From an uncultured Oscillibacter sp. (lineage in GTDB: Bacteria; Bacillota_A; Clostridia; Oscillospirales; Oscillospiraceae): a DNA stretch of 14,581 nucleotides. The position numbers were made by a program, and so were the translations under genes. This document shows, piece after piece, positions 7,217 through 14,232 of this stretch (positions are counted from its first letter, which is position 1; every line of letters starts with the position of its first letter). The notes under the pieces were generated by a model. The model made no database searches, had not been told where the DNA came from, and was given only the letters and a program-made list of their open reading frames with translations. The DNA is taken from NCBI GenBank assembly GCA_948902155.1, contig CAQVQZ010000035.1:1-14581 (forward strand). Direction: 5' to 3'.

Positions 7217-7525
7217 GCTTGGGTTCCATTGGCTTTGTTCCAGGTCGACGGCGCCGTCGGGGCGGAAAATGACGCCTTCCGCTTCCAGCAATGCCCGCTG
7301 GGCGCCGGGGGCGTAGGTGTCAAAGACCGCTTTTGTGCCGCCGAAGCGGTCCACTACCCGGTGACAGGGGACCGACGGGTCCCGGCAGTCCGACAGGGCG
7401 TAGCCCACCGTCCGGGCGCAGCGGGGCCTCCCCGCCAGGCGGGCGATCTGGCCGTAGGTCGCCACCTTGCCGGAGGGGATGCGGCGGACGATCTCCCGGA
7501 AGGCTTCAAAGACCGGGGCGCTCAT
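7208..7525 (-). CDS. MGMT-domain DNA alkyltransferase-type protein
   Basis: A 105-aa protein consisting only of the C-terminal DNA-binding domain of O6-alkylguanine-DNA alkyltransferases. It has the recognition helix region SGKVATYGQIARLAG, the ARTVGYAL segment with the base-flipping arginine, and the active-site motif PCHRVV with Cys54. Alkyltransferase-like (ATL) proteins of this size usually have Trp in place of that Cys, so a real acceptor cysteine is present here; it may repair alkylated bases directly or flag them for excision repair. The ATG at 7525 overlaps the nitrilase stop by 4 nt (ATGA), so it is translated from the same mRNA. Its last residues SEE and stop come from the inverted repeat at 7149-7216. 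Confidence 0.88.
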   Translation of the reverse strand: MSAPVFEAFREIVRRIPSGKVATYGQIARLAGRPRCARTVGYALSDCRDPSVPCHRVVDRFGGTKAVFDTYAPGAQRALLEAEGVIFRPDGAVDLEQSQWNPSEE

Positions 7526-8331
7526 TGCTCCCGCACCTCGTAGAGGTCCGTTCTCCGGGCGGAGAGAATGGGGAGCTGGCGGCGGACCGACTCGATACGG
7601 GTCAGGTCCAAGTCGACATACAGTGTCTCCTCCCCTGCGCCGGCCTGGCAGAGGACGGTCCCCCAGGGGTCCACGGCCATGGAATGGCCGTAGGCGGTGT
7701 AGGACGCCGCCGCGTCCCTGGCGGGCGAGACGCCGACGGTGAAGCACTGGTTGTCCACCGCTCTCTGGCGGAACATCAGCTCCCAATGGGCGGGGCCGGT
7801 GGTCATGTTGAAGGCGGCGGGGACGAACAGACATCTGGCCCCCCGCAGGCACATGCACCGGGCCAGCTCCTCGAAGCGGAAATCGAAGCAGATGCAAAGG
7901 CCCATGGTCCCGAACTCCGTCTCAAAGGTGGTGACGGCGTTCCCTGGGGACAGGGTGTCCGACTCCATGAAGCGCTGGCCGCCCTCCACGTCGATGTCAA
8001 AGAGGTGGACCTTGCGGTGCTTGGCGAGAAGCCTCCCCCGCCGGTCCCAGGCATAGCTGGTGTTGTAAACGTTCCCCTCCGCCAGCTCCGGCAGGGAGCC
8101 GCCGACCACGTACATGCCCAGCTCCGCCGCCTGGGCGGAGAGGGCCCGCTGGGCCTCGCCGCCGTCCTCCTCGCCGTAGGGGCGGAAGCAGGCGTTTTCA
8201 TAGGGACAGCAGAACATCTCCGGCAGGACGGCGACGTCCGCTCCCTTGGCCTCCCGGAGCTTCCGGCAGGCGGTTTCGATGTTCTCCCGTTTCGACGCCG
8301 TTACCGGCATCTGGATCAGCGCAACGCGCAT
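7522..8331 (-). CDS. Nitrilase-superfamily carbon-nitrogen hydrolase, omega-amidase (Nit2)-like
   Basis: A 269-aa cytoplasmic amidohydrolase. The Glu-Lys-Cys catalytic triad is readable: E38 in VLPEMF, K107 in HRKVHLFDIDVEG and C148 in ICFDFRFEEL. The HLFDID and CFDFRFEEL motifs resemble omega-amidases (Nit2), which hydrolyse alpha-ketoglutaramate/ketosuccinamate, but substrate choice within this family cannot be fixed from motifs. The start is ATG 8331, with GGGAGGG 7 nt upstream (8339-8345 on the plus strand). It is the first gene of a two-gene operon with the MGMT-domain gene and is transcribed from one side of the palindromic promoter at 8359-8388. Confidence 0.9.
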   Translation of the reverse strand: MRVALIQMPVTASKRENIETACRKLREAKGADVAVLPEMFCCPYENACFRPYGEEDGGEAQRALSAQAAELGMYVVGGSLPELAEGNVYNTSYAWDRRGRLLAKHRKVHLFDIDVEGGQRFMESDTLSPGNAVTTFETEFGTMGLCICFDFRFEELARCMCLRGARCLFVPAAFNMTTGPAHWELMFRQRAVDNQCFTVGVSPARDAAASYTAYGHSMAVDPWGTVLCQAGAGEETLYVDLDLTRIESVRRQLPILSARRTDLYEVREQ

Positions 8332-8358
8332 ATGGCAGCCCTCCCTTTTCACAAACCG

Positions 8359-8388
8359 ATTGTAACACGGCCCGGACCGTGTTACAAT
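8359..8388. promoter_or_regulatory. Palindromic bidirectional promoter / operator
   Basis: A 30-bp palindrome in which 14 of 15 base pairs match; the arms are ATTGTAACACGG and CCGTGTTACAAT. Read on the plus strand it gives TTGTAA (8360-8365), a 17-bp spacer and TACAAT (8383-8388); by symmetry the minus strand reads TTGTAA, 17 bp, TACAAT. The predicted starts (~8395 plus, ~8352 minus) leave leaders of about 20 nt to the yjbQ-type and nitrilase genes. The -10 of each promoter overlaps the -35 of the other. It could also be a repressor operator. Confidence 0.7.
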
Positions 8389-8416
8389 ACAAAAAACCAA
8401 TCAAGGAGGCGGGACC

Positions 8417-8869
8417 ATGGCGGTCTACACAGAAAAGAAAACCTATCAGACCAAGGCCCACATGGGCATGATCGACGTAACGGAGGATTTTCAGCACGCA
8501 GTGACGGCGGCGTGCCGGGAGCACGGCATCTCCGCCGGGACGGTGACGGGCTTCACCACCGGCGGCGTGGCGGGGCTGACCACGCTGGAATTTGAACCCG
8601 GAATGGTGAACCACGACCTGAAGGCGGCGCTGGACGTGTTCTCCCCCTATCTGGACGAGCGGGGGCACGTGGTGCCCTACTGGCACCACGAGACCTGGCA
8701 CGACGACAACGGGTCCTCCCACATCAAGGCGGCGCTGCTGTCGCCCTTCATCACGGTGCCCTTCGTGGACGGGAAAATCACCGTAGGGCCCTGGCAGAAC
8801 CTCACCCTGGTGGAATGCGACACGAGAAACCGCGTCCGCGACATCATCTTCCAGGTCATGGGGGAGTGA
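8417..8869 (+). CDS. YjbQ/UPF0047-family protein
   Basis: A 150-aa single-domain protein of the YjbQ (UPF0047, TIGR00149) family, members of which have weak thiamine-phosphate synthase activity; the true role is not settled. Family features are the TTLEFEPGMVNHDL segment, the metal-binding-like run YWHHETWHDDNGSSHIKAALL, VPFVDGKITVGPWQNLTLVE (usual form LGTWQ) and a final Arg-rich strand. It belongs to the TTLEFEPG subtype rather than the E. coli HTTAAVTINE subtype. AAGGAGG at 8403-8409 lies 7 nt before the ATG. It is divergent from the nitrilase gene and shares the palindromic promoter. Its TGA stop is the left edge of the palindromic element that follows. Confidence 0.85.
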   Translation: MAVYTEKKTYQTKAHMGMIDVTEDFQHAVTAACREHGISAGTVTGFTTGGVAGLTTLEFEPGMVNHDLKAALDVFSPYLDERGHVVPYWHHETWHDDNGSSHIKAALLSPFITVPFVDGKITVGPWQNLTLVECDTRNRVRDIIFQVMGE

Positions 8870-9052
8870 CTTTTCTTGTAAGAAAAGTCACCAAAAGAAC
8901 TTTAGCGCGCTCTGGCAGTCTGGAGTTTTTCCAAGCCGAAGCGACGGCAACGTAGAATGTCTTTCGTCGCCGTCGCTTCGGCTCGGTCTATCACCAGACA
9001 ATCAGAGCGCGCGAAAGCTCTTTTCGGTTCCTTTTCTCTCGAGAAAAGGAAC
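8866..9052. repeat. 187-bp twin-hairpin palindromic element
   Basis: The element is two ~88-bp units head to head. The left unit begins with a 12-bp hairpin GTGACTTTTCTT/AAGAAAAGTCAC (8866-8891); the right unit ends with GTTCCTTTTCTC/GAGAAAAGGAAC (9027-9052). Between them the units pair along AAAAGAACTTT, GCGCGCTCTG, GTCTGG and a perfect 15-bp AGCCGAAGCGACGGC stem. It separates the convergent yjbQ and M56 genes and contains both of their stop codons. It resembles the palindromic non-autonomous repeats common in bacterial intergenic DNA; it may terminate transcription both ways. Confidence 0.85.
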
Positions 9053-12000
9053 GAGGAACTCGTAAATGGAAGAGGCGTTTTCCTTGGGCTGAACCCGGAA
9101 CCAGAAGACGTTCTCGCCCCGGCGGAACTTTACAAGCGTGTTATCGGGCGTGAAGGTGAAGCTCCGCCAGCCGTCTTCAGAGGCCAGCTCCAGGGTAATG
9201 GGCGAACGGGAGTAGGTGTCCGGGCAAAACGTCCAGTCGTAGTCTCCGGTAAACGCCTCCATTCCGCCAAGTTGGCCGGGGCCTGCCGTGCGGGTCTCGA
9301 CGCCCTCCGGAGACGTGCGGGTGAGGGTGACGGAGCCGCCGGTCAGCATTTCTTCCAGTTCGCTTTGTATGGACAGGCTCCGGCCCTCCGCGATGTTGTA
9401 CAAAAATTCCAGCAGATAGAACATATCCGGCGTGCCGGGCGTGGGTTCCGCCCGCAGCCACGCGCCTCCCGCCCACCGGTTGAGGTACACCAGTTCGCTG
9501 TCCGGCCAAAAACGGAGGCTTCCTCCCTGGCCGATGATCAGCATGGACGTGGCGGGCATATCCCCAGGGGGCTCGGCATAGCTCCAGTCGTATCGGTCCG
9601 TAAGCTCCCTGAACCGGCCGGACTCCACCCAAGCCTGGGGATTCACGTCGTACCGCCCGCCTCCCTCAGAGGCCAGCAGGGTGATGGAAGCGGTCTCCCC
9701 CTTCGTGATTTCATCCAGCGCCGCCTGGATCAGGGCGGCGGCGGAGACGGCGGGAGTTTCCGCCGTACCAAGATCGAGGATTTTCGAGGACGGCAGCTCC
9801 CGGAGCTTCCTCTGGAACGCCTCCCCGGTCAGTTCCCCCTCGTGCCGGAAGGAGCACAGGAAGGACAAGTCCGACAAATTTTCAGATTCGTCCCGGAACA
9901 CCAGCCAGATCGACTCGCCGGGAGCCGCCCAGCAGTCCTCGGCTCCCTCGCCCAGGGACGGGGCCTCCCGGGGCGAGGGGGTGTGGAGCTCGTAGTCCGC
10001 CCGGCAGACCAGATACTCCCGCCCGTCCACCCGCTGGGCGTAGAAGGGGCTCAGATAGACGATGCGCCAGTCGTCGTAGAAGGTCTGGCGGCTGGGCGAC
10101 TGGCTGTCCAGGTAATAGGGGGCGTTGGCGGCGGTGTACGCCTCCTCCCCCGCGCTCAGGGCCGCGTCCCAGACCACGGGGGACATATCCAGCCACTCCA
10201 CCACATGGCCCTCGAAATGCCGCTGGTCGTTGTAAACCCGGAAGCTCTCCCCGTCATAGCGGAGCATCCGGTGCATGCGGGGTTCGGACGCCCGGATGGA
10301 CGAGAACGATATGGCGTCGGCCCGGAAGGGCAGAAGGCCGCTGGAGGCGTCCCAGCGCTCGAAGTAGAACAGCGAAGGCGACGGCCAATGGTCTTTCAGC
10401 AGCGCGTTCATGTCGATCTGGTAATATTGGTCTCCCCGGCGGAGCCAGAGCTGCTCTTTTATGAAGGCCATGGACAGCAGCTCGTCCACCCCGTCGCCGT
10501 CCAGGTCCACCCGCTCGGCGTACTCCTCCGCCCGGGCCAGGAGGACAGGCCAGCCCTCCTCGTTCAGGTAGTAGTATTCATGCAGGAGGGTCCGGGGACC
10601 GTCGTTGGCGTTGTAGGTGATGCAGAAGCCGTCGTGTCCCATGAGATTGCGGAAGAGGGACGCGCTGTACTTCCCGCCCGCGCCGGGGCGGAAGGACCAG
10701 AAGGGCGTGGGGATGGAGCTTCGAAAGAGACTCTGCACCCCGGCGTAGACCTCCCCTCCCATGGAGCTGGGAGGCCCGGCCTCGAAGAACAGCAGGCCGT
10801 AGTCCCCCAGGACGTGCTCCGGGTCCTCCAGGCCCCCCACCATGCGGCAGCTCTCATAGGGAAACGGAAGGGGTTCCGCCGCCTGGGGCTCGTAGGGCTC
10901 CAGGCTGTCCAGGGGGATGGTGAGGATGGGCTCCCAGTCCGGGCGGGACTGCTCCCCCGCCCGCTTCACGCTTTCGCAGGAGAGGACCGCCTCCCGGACC
11001 CGCGCCTCCACCTCGTTCATCAGCGACGTCCCCTGGGTCTGACCGGCTTTCAGTTCCGGGGCCCACTGGGGGCGGGAGAACACATAGATAAACCCGCCGT
11101 CGCTGCCCAGGACCTCCATGACCGCGTCGGGGCCGTCGATGAAATCGTCCAGGCTCTCCACCCGGTAGAGGGACCCCAGCCAGCCCAGGGGATTTTGCAA
11201 ATTGGAGGACAGGGAGACGTAGATTCCCCAGTAGACCCGGAGCATCTCGCCCTCTTTCAGGTCAAAATATTCCGACGGGGCCGCCGGGGTGTAGACCACC
11301 AGGCGGTTCTCGATGCTTTCCGGACCGCCGGAGCCTTTCCATTCCTCCGCCAGGGCGGCGACCGCCTGGTCCACATCGGTGAAGGACTCCGGCGTTTTCG
11401 CCCCGGTGAAGGTGACGGCGCACACCAGCGCCGCCAAAGAGACAGCCGCGAACAGGGCCGTGCCCAGGGTCCGCCGGTTCTCCGCGATGCGGGTGATCCG
11501 GTCCTTGAGGCGGCGCTTGTCCGCCGTCATGGTGGTGGCGGACAGCAAGGGATTCGCCGGGGCCTTCCGCACAGGGATAAGGGACAGCAGCGTCTGGCCG
11601 TAGGGAATCCGCTCCCCCTCCCCCAGGCGGCGGAGGACGCTTTCGTCACAGGCCAGCTCGCAGTCCGTCCGGGAGGCCAGCGCCGCCCACCACACCAGGG
11701 GGTCGAACCAGTACACCGCCAGGCAGACGCCCCGAAGCAGGGACCAGAGAGGGTCCAGATGCCGGGCGTGGGTCTCCTCGTGGGCCAGAACGTGGCGGAG
11801 GCTGTCCGGCGTGGCCAGAGCGGCGGGGGTCAGGTAAACGGCGGGTCGGAACAGCCCGAAGAGGCAGGGCGAGGACAGGCCCTCCTCCACCAGATAGATG
11901 GGACGGCGGGCCCCCTCCACGGGATAGGGCGTCCGGGCTTTGCGGAGCCTTTGCCAGAAGCGCAGGTTGGACAGGACCAGCCAGGCGGTCATGACGGCGC

Positions 12001-12418
12001 AGCCGGCATACCAGACGGCCCGAAACAGGTCGGCCAGAACGATCTGCCGGGCATATTCCACCTCGTGGAGCACCTGGCGGTCGTTTCGATAGCTATAGAT
12101 GTTGTCCTCCGAGGCCGGGCCGATCACGATGGGTGGGTCCTCCCGATAGGAATAGTCCTCCAGAGGAGGACCTTCCGGGGCGGTCAGGGTGATCTGCGCC
12201 GGGGAGATGTAGAGGGCGCGGCTCTCCACGGCGGGCGGTTTCGCCGCCGTCAGCAGGCTGAACTCCGCCGCCGGGAGGCTGACGGGCGTCAGCAGCCGCA
12301 GCAGCACCAACCCCCAGAGGGCATACTGCACACGGCGGGACAGGGTCCTCCGGAACAGCCGCCGGAGGACCAGCAGCGCCAGAATCAGCGCCGAGGAGGT
12401 CAGAAGAATCTCCCTCAT
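9002..12418 (-). CDS. BlaR1-type M56 membrane metallopeptidase with large duplicated sensor region
   Basis: A 1138-aa protein. The N-terminal ~340 residues are the M56/BlaR1-like part: membrane segments near residues 1-20, 26-48, 130-152 and 316-337, with the gluzincin site H213-EET-H217 and the third ligand E254 in DCELACDE. By analogy it cleaves or triggers cleavage of its partner repressor, the overlapping upstream BlaI. The C-terminal ~800 residues should be extracytoplasmic. They lack the SxxK/SxN motifs of the BlaR1 beta-lactam sensor. They hold an EF-hand-like DLDGDGVDEL loop near 638-647 and, at ~896-1014 and ~1015-1130, two related copies of a domain (IQAALDEI / IQSELEEM; YDWSYAE / YDWTFCPD; LLEFLYNI / IYEFLVPF). 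Residues from ~1123 to the end lie in the palindromic element. The ATG overlaps the BlaI stop by 4 nt (ATGA). The catalytic call is sure; the ligand is unknown. Confidence 0.9.
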   Translation of the reverse strand: MREILLTSSALILALLVLRRLFRRTLSRRVQYALWGLVLLRLLTPVSLPAAEFSLLTAAKPPAVESRALYISPAQITLTAPEGPPLEDYSYREDPPIVIGPASEDNIYSYRNDRQVLHEVEYARQIVLADLFRAVWYAGCAVMTAWLVLSNLRFWQRLRKARTPYPVEGARRPIYLVEEGLSSPCLFGLFRPAVYLTPAALATPDSLRHVLAHEETHARHLDPLWSLLRGVCLAVYWFDPLVWWAALASRTDCELACDESVLRRLGEGERIPYGQTLLSLIPVRKAPANPLLSATTMTADKRRLKDRITRIAENRRTLGTALFAAVSLAALVCAVTFTGAKTPESFTDVDQAVAALAEEWKGSGGPESIENRLVVYTPAAPSEYFDLKEGEMLRVYWGIYVSLSSNLQNPLGWLGSLYRVESLDDFIDGPDAVMEVLGSDGGFIYVFSRPQWAPELKAGQTQGTSLMNEVEARVREAVLSCESVKRAGEQSRPDWEPILTIPLDSLEPYEPQAAEPLPFPYESCRMVGGLEDPEHVLGDYGLLFFEAGPPSSMGGEVYAGVQSLFRSSIPTPFWSFRPGAGGKYSASLFRNLMGHDGFCITYNANDGPRTLLHEYYYLNEEGWPVLLARAEEYAERVDLDGDGVDELLSMAFIKEQLWLRRGDQYYQIDMNALLKDHWPSPSLFYFERWDASSGLLPFRADAISFSSIRASEPRMHRMLRYDGESFRVYNDQRHFEGHVVEWLDMSPVVWDAALSAGEEAYTAANAPYYLDSQSPSRQTFYDDWRIVYLSPFYAQRVDGREYLVCRADYELHTPSPREAPSLGEGAEDCWAAPGESIWLVFRDESENLSDLSFLCSFRHEGELTGEAFQRKLRELPSSKILDLGTAETPAVSAAALIQAALDEITKGETASITLLASEGGGRYDVNPQAWVESGRFRELTDRYDWSYAEPPGDMPATSMLIIGQGGSLRFWPDSELVYLNRWAGGAWLRAEPTPGTPDMFYLLEFLYNIAEGRSLSIQSELEEMLTGGSVTLTRTSPEGVETRTAGPGQLGGMEAFTGDYDWTFCPDTYSRSPITLELASEDGWRSFTFTPDNTLVKFRRGENVFWFRVQPKENASSIYEFLVPFLERKGTEKSFRAL

Positions 12419-12792
12419 CTCCCCTCACCTCCCGCCTGTTCCAGGATGGCGGACAGCTCTGCGATGTCCGCCTCTGTAAGTTGGCGGCTCTCCACCATGG
12501 CGCTCATCATCAGGCCCAGGCTCCCGCCGTAGACCTTGGACAGGAAGCTCTCCGTCTCCGCCCGGGCGGCGTCCGCCTGGCGAAGGCTGGGATAATACTG
12601 CTTTGCTCTCTGCCCCTCCTCGTGCCGGACAGCTCCCTTGGCCTCCAGGCGGGACAGCATGGTGATGACCGTGTGCTTGCCCCAGCCGGTCTCCTCCTGG
12701 AGCGCCGCCGTCAGCTCCGTGATGGTCCTGGGTGAGCGCTCCCACAGGCGGCGCATCAGCTTCCACTCGCTGTCGGACAGGTTCACTTTCAT
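12415..12792 (-). CDS. BlaI/MecI/CopY-family winged-helix repressor
   Basis: A 125-aa regulator. Residues 1-75 form the winged helix typical of BlaI/MecI (NLSDSEWKLMRRLWE, TITELTAALQEETGW, HTVITMLSRLEAKGAV, YYPSL); the rest is the dimerisation helices. It is normally a dimer that represses its own operon and is inactivated by proteolysis through the M56 partner, which is the next gene, overlapping by 4 nt. AAAGGAGG lies 6 nt before the ATG. Two operator-like 18-bp sites cover the promoter, so autoregulation is expected. The sensed signal is not evident, because the partner does not have a beta-lactam-binding domain. Confidence 0.93.
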   Translation of the reverse strand: MKVNLSDSEWKLMRRLWERSPRTITELTAALQEETGWGKHTVITMLSRLEAKGAVRHEEGQRAKQYYPSLRQADAARAETESFLSKVYGGSLGLMMSAMVESRQLTEADIAELSAILEQAGGEGR

Positions 12793-12808
12793 AACGGGCC
12801 TCCTTTCT

Positions 12809-12826
12809 GGTATACATTTGTCTACC
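12809..12826. promoter_or_regulatory. BlaI-type operator, proximal site
   Basis: GGTATACATTTGTCTACC is an 18-bp imperfect palindrome with the TACA/TGT core expected of BlaI/MecI operators. It lies just downstream of the -10 of the BlaI promoter, over the likely transcription start. Its centre is 34 bp from that of the second site. Confidence 0.7.
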
Positions 12827-12829
12827 TAA

Positions 12830-12858
12830 AGGATAGCATGGAGGTAGACGTTTGTCAA
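12830..12858 (-). promoter_or_regulatory. Promoter of the BlaI-M56 operon
   Basis: On the minus strand, a perfect -35 TTGACA (12853-12858), a 17-bp spacer and a -10 TATCCT (12830-12835). The -35 lies within the distal operator and the start region within the proximal operator, the arrangement of an autorepressed BlaI-type promoter. Confidence 0.8.
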
Positions 12859-12860
12859 CC
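12843..12860. promoter_or_regulatory. BlaI-type operator, distal site
   Basis: GGTAGACGTTTGTCAACC is a second copy of the operator with a few symmetry breaks; it contains the -35 box of the operon promoter. The pair of sites about three helical turns apart would allow cooperative binding. Confidence 0.65.
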
Positions 12861-12929
12861 TTTGGCTTTTAAATTTTTTAATTGCGCAGAGATAGACAGG
12901 ATAACGGGAATTTTCCAATCGGAAATTTT

Positions 12930-13012
12930 ATGTAGGGGCGGCTAGTAGCTGCCCGCGCCTCCGCGACCTCCAAGGTTGAAGGGAAACGGGCGGTTGGTAA
13001 CCGCCCCTACAT
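12930..13012. repeat. 83-bp MITE-like repeat with TGTAGGGGCGG termini
   Basis: The terminal inverted repeats ATGTAGGGGCGG and CCGCCCCTACAT are perfect over 12 bp and continue imperfectly for about 25 bp. Each end also folds alone: GGGCGGCTA/TAGCTGCCC at 12936-12954 and GGGCGGTT/AACCGCCC at 12988-13006. There is no ORF and no clear target duplication. It occupies the middle of the 353-bp gap between the BlaI promoter and the LacI-family gene; the rest of that gap is AT-rich sequence and the two promoters. Confidence 0.8.
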
Positions 13013-13049
13013 TCCACTTCTATCGGTAGAACACCCGGAAGGAGCGCTC

Positions 13050-13078
13050 TTGCTCCTTTTCCGGCGGGATGGTATACT
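13050..13078 (+). promoter_or_regulatory. Probable promoter of the LacI-family gene
   Basis: TTGCTC (13050-13055), 17 bp, TATACT (13073-13078). The -35 is weak and lies in a hairpin-like inverted repeat AAGGAGC / GCTCCTT (13039-13058) that could be an operator. The start would be near 13085, about 60 nt before the ATG. Confidence 0.55.
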
Positions 13079-13145
13079 GGGGATGAAATTTTTTGGAAAA
13101 GGGCTTTGAAATTTGTCGGAATGCCGATGAAACGGAGGAATCGCG

Positions 13146-14162
13146 ATGTGGGCGGAGGGTAAAGTGAGAATCATTGACATTGCCCAGGAGCTGGGCGTCA
13201 GCACAGCCACGGTATCCAATGTTATCCATGGAAAGACAAAGAAAATCTCCAGCGGGACCGTCAAGCGCGTGCAGGAGAAATTGGAGGAACGGGGATACAT
13301 TCCCAACATGGCCGCGACGCTCCTGGCACAGAACGACTCCCGCATCATTGGGGTGGTTATCAAAGACCACGAGAAATACGAGGGCCAGCTGCTGACCGAT
13401 CCTTTTATCGCGTCCTCGCTGAATTTCCTGGCGGATGAGATTCAGCGTAACGGGTACTTTATGATGATCAAGACGGCCCATGACATTCTGGAGTCCGCCA
13501 GGTTCGCCTCTATGTGGAACATGGACGGCATGGTTTTGCTGAGCTTCTGCGCGGACGAGTATCAGGCTCTGCGGGACCGGATCCGCATCCCCTTTGTGGT
13601 CTACGACGGCTACTTTGAAAACGAGGGGCGAATCTGCAATCTCCGCATCGACGACCGGGACGGCGGGCGGCAGGTAGGAGCCTATCTGCGGGGGCTGGGG
13701 CACCGGGAGGTCCTCTGTGTCGCCGACAACCGGGAGTGTATGGATTTACTGCGCTATGAGGGCTTTTGCGAAGGGCTGGGCTTTCAGGCGGACTTCTGGC
13801 AGATTCCTATGCGGAAGCAGGAGCGGGAGGAGTTTTATCAGGAGCGGCTTTCCCTGCTGCGCCGGTACAGCGCGGTGTTCGCCGTGTCGGACTACTATGC
13901 CGTGGACCTGATGCGGTTTTTGCAGCGTTCCCATGTCAACGTGCCGGAGGAGGTTTCCGTCGTAGGCTTTGACGACAGCCCTATCTGCCAGCTGGTCGTC
14001 CCCTCCCTCACCTCCGTGCGGCAGGATGGGGCCTATCGGGCCAAGGCGGCGGTTCAAATGCTGAAGCGGATGAAGCGGGAGCCGGATTTTTCCGGGGATT
14101 TTCTGACCGCTGTCCGACTCATTTCCCGGGAAAGTACTGCGCCGCCTTCCAGTGTTACTTAG
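13146..14162 (+). CDS. LacI-family transcriptional regulator
   Basis: A 338-aa DNA-binding regulator. The helix-turn-helix and hinge helix are at residues ~7-60 (IIDIAQELGVSTATVSNVIHG, with TVKRVQEKLEERGYIPN). From ~65 it has a periplasmic-binding-protein-like effector domain (IIGVVIKD; GMVLLSF; IPFVVYDGYF; DDRDGGRQVGAYL; VFAVSDYYAVDLMRFL; VSVVGFDDSPICQLVVPSLTSV). The effector is probably a sugar or related small molecule but is not identifiable. GGAGG at 13134-13138 sits 7 nt before the ATG. No target operon is adjacent on the left; a gene starting beyond the right edge could be the target. Confidence 0.93.
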   Translation: MWAEGKVRIIDIAQELGVSTATVSNVIHGKTKKISSGTVKRVQEKLEERGYIPNMAATLLAQNDSRIIGVVIKDHEKYEGQLLTDPFIASSLNFLADEIQRNGYFMMIKTAHDILESARFASMWNMDGMVLLSFCADEYQALRDRIRIPFVVYDGYFENEGRICNLRIDDRDGGRQVGAYLRGLGHREVLCVADNRECMDLLRYEGFCEGLGFQADFWQIPMRKQEREEFYQERLSLLRRYSAVFAVSDYYAVDLMRFLQRSHVNVPEEVSVVGFDDSPICQLVVPSLTSVRQDGAYRAKAAVQMLKRMKREPDFSGDFLTAVRLISRESTAPPSSVT

Positions 14163-14232
14163 GCTGCGTGTACTACCGCCTTGGCTCTCTTGAAAAGTAG
14201 GAATCAGGGTATGAGAGGGAGAGCGCGGAGCG

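Noticed and set aside
7291..8595. Plus-strand open frame opposite the nitrilase and MGMT genes
   Set aside because: It is Gly/Arg/Pro-rich, crosses the divergent promoter and overlaps three well-supported genes.
9002..12418. Beta-lactam sensor (true BlaR1) function
   Set aside because: No SxxK, SxN or KTG-type penicillin-binding motif set is visible in the C-terminal region and no beta-lactamase gene is adjacent.
8957..12532. Plus-strand open frame of ~1190 codons opposite the M56 gene
   Set aside because: The translation is Gly/Arg/Gln-rich without recognisable motifs, and the opposite strand holds HEETH and the membrane segments of a real M56 protein with a ribosome-coupled start.
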